Position numbers and translations under genes: made by a program. A stretch of 5,693 bases of DNA. It comes from Actinomycetes bacterium (lineage in GTDB: Bacteria > Actinomycetota > Actinomycetes > Propionibacteriales > Nocardioidaceae). The DNA lies in contig JAEZKN010000458.1 of assembly GCA_023415395.1 (NCBI GenBank), positions 1-5,693 of the forward strand, given 5' to 3'. Positions 5,047 to 5,693 of the stretch are shown in pieces. The number at the start of each line of letters is the position of its first letter. The first letter of the stretch is position 1. Under the pieces are notes generated by a model, which did not search any database, was not told where the DNA came from, and saw only the letters and a list, made by a program, of their open reading frames with translations.

Positions 5047-5487
5047 TCAGGTGTCGTAGTCGACACCGTCCCAGGGCGCGTAGTAGCAGATGAAGTCGCC
5101 GGGCTCGATGGTGATGTATGAGGTGCCGTCGTCGTAGCGGCCGACCTTCCATCCGAACTCCGTGCCGTCGACCTCGGTCGTGAACGGCTCGACGACGATG
5201 GGCTCGAGAGCGTACGTGCCGAGTTCGGCGAGTCGAGCCGCCACCAGGCCGCCCGAGTCGCCGGGCACCGCCTGCCCGGGAGGCGAATCCGTCGACCGGC
5301 CGATGGGGCTGACACGGACTTCGTCGAAGGTGCCGTCCGCCTTCCACAAGAAGAGCCCGAGCCAGCCGGTGTCGCGGGTGAACAGCTCGTCACTGAGGAA
5401 GAACTTCCGTCCATCCTCCGCCGTGCCGGCGTACGGAACGTGGTAGTCGTCGGGGCGGATGGTGAACCGGGTGGGTGCTTCGTCCAT
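5047..5487 (-). CDS. Conserved-type hypothetical protein
   Basis: A 146-residue soluble acidic protein with no signal peptide, membrane segment or known catalytic motif. It starts MDEAPTRFTIRPDDYHVPY, is rich in aromatic and acidic residues, and ends with ITIEPGDFICYYAPWDGVDYDT. Codon use agrees with its neighbours, and its alternation of short hydrophobic strands (GLFLW, FGWKVG, SYITI) suggests a mainly beta fold. I recall similar uncharacterised actinobacterial proteins but no function. The ATG at 5485-5487 is preferred because GGAAG lies about 8 nt upstream; an in-frame GTG at 5496 would place GGAA directly against the start codon. It is downstream of, and on the same strand as, the partial VOC gene, with 94 bp between them. 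Its last six codons form a perfect hairpin. Confidence 0.8.
   Translation of the reverse strand: MDEAPTRFTIRPDDYHVPYAGTAEDGRKFFLSDELFTRDTGWLGLFLWKADGTFDEVRVSPIGRSTDSPPGQAVPGDSGGLVAARLAELGTYALEPIVVEPFTTEVDGTEFGWKVGRYDDGTSYITIEPGDFICYYAPWDGVDYDT
5050..5067 (-). other. Hairpin in the last codons of the hypothetical gene
   Basis: GGTGTCG (5050-5056) and CGACACC (5061-5067) form a perfect 7-bp stem with a 4-nt loop, immediately before the stop codon at 5047-5049. On the coding strand it spans the codons for the C-terminal GVDYDT. No T-run follows. It may protect the mRNA 3' end or be chance. Confidence 0.45.
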
Positions 5488-5502
5488 GGCTGTCACTTCC
5501 GC

Positions 5503-5545
5503 TGTCGAGCCGGCCGATGCGCGGCCGGTGTCTGGTGTCGAGCCG
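5503..5545. repeat. 10-bp direct repeat flanking a 6-bp hairpin in the leader of the hypothetical gene
   Basis: TGTCGAGCCG occurs at 5503-5512 and 5536-5545, 33 bp start to start, about three helical turns. Between them CCGGCC (5510-5515) and GGCCGG (5523-5528) form a perfect stem with a 7-nt loop. The set lies 16-58 bp upstream of the hypothetical gene start and 37 bp or more past the VOC stop. It could be a regulator-binding pair for the hypothetical gene, or a terminator for the VOC gene. No clear -35/-10 pair was found on the minus strand here. Confidence 0.5.
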
Positions 5546-5581
5546 TACCCAATGCCGCGAGAGCGTAGCCGGGGGAACCGG

Positions 5582-5693
5582 TCAGACGCCCTCGTAAGCG
5601 TCCTTGACCTCGGCCGGGGACGCCTCGTTGCGCTGGGAGATCCGCACGGGGTTGCCGAACGGGTCCCGGAGGCCGAAGTCGGTGCCGTAGGGC
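5582..5693 (-). CDS. VOC-family protein (glyoxalase/bleomycin-resistance fold), C-terminal fragment
   Basis: The window edge cuts this gene; only the last 36 residues are present, in the frame whose first whole codon is 5690-5692 and whose TGA stop is at 5582-5584. It reads PYGTDFGLRDPFGNPVRI followed by a short acidic tail ending DAYEGV. The RDPFGNPVRI segment is the characteristic last beta-strand region of vicinal-oxygen-chelate proteins (DPxGN followed by hydrophobic residues). The fold family is well supported. The reaction cannot be told from this fragment: many such proteins are annotated as glyoxalase or bleomycin-resistance-like with no known substrate. It lies upstream of the hypothetical gene on the same strand and could share a transcript with it. 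Confidence 0.85.
   Translation of the reverse strand, partial: PYGTDFGLRDPFGNPVRISQRNEASPAEVKDAYEGV

Noticed and set aside
4888..5121. 77-codon plus-strand open frame in the intergenic region
   Set aside because: No ribosome binding site, overlaps the end of the hypothetical gene on the other strand, and composition follows the stem-loops.
3962..5347. 461-codon minus-strand open frame crossing the repeats and the peptidase
   Set aside because: It runs through three palindromic repeats and antisense to the peptidase, giving repetitive peptide from the repeats; not a plausible gene.
5536..5560. Second ECF42-type promoter (TGTCGA then CGA)
   Set aside because: Spacing is 16 nt rather than 18, and it points rightwards into the 3' end of the minus-strand VOC gene, so there is no gene for it to drive.

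Overview
The window is very GC-rich, with strong third-position G/C codon use, GTG starts, short intergenic gaps and strong AGGAGG-type ribosome binding sites. It carries an ECF42-type sigma factor next to a YCII/DGPF-domain gene and a 50-bp extragenic palindromic repeat of a kind I recall as common in Nocardioides-like genomes. The best guess is a chromosomal segment of an actinobacterium, probably Nocardioidaceae. The genus is inference; the high-GC actinobacterial character is well supported.

Left part (1-2155). A 14-bp tandem repeat runs off the left edge and merges into the 3' end of a TetR-family repressor gene on the minus strand. The repressor is divergent from a beta-lactamase-fold serine hydrolase on the plus strand. 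Their 91-bp intergenic region holds two near-identical 15-bp palindromes (ACCTAC-N3-GTAGGT), centred 23 bp apart and lying over the hydrolase promoter. They are the obvious operators for the repressor. This is a self-contained repressor/enzyme switch with an unknown inducer and substrate.

Middle part (2156-3936). A YCII/DGPF-domain protein and an ECF42 sigma factor with a C-terminal TPR-like extension form a tight two-gene unit with an 11-nt gap. Upstream lies a sequence matching the promoter signature I recall for ECF42 (TGTCGA at -35, CGA at -10), so the sigma factor probably drives its own operon. The sigma factor start region is an in-frame 15-bp tandem duplication that copies both the Shine-Dalgarno sequence and the ATG.

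Right part (3937-5693). A small exported protein with an HEGAH zinc-peptidase motif follows after 19 nt. It may be leaderless, with its own -10 element. After its stop come three exact 50-bp repeat units whose inner hairpin arms differ but stay paired, and then about 170 bp of non-coding sequence rich in potential stem-loops. On the minus strand there is a 146-aa conserved-type hypothetical protein and, at the right edge, the C-terminus of a VOC (glyoxalase/bleomycin-resistance fold) protein cut by the window end. The peptidase and hypothetical genes converge on the repeat region. No rRNA, tRNA, CRISPR array, prophage or insertion sequence was recognised.
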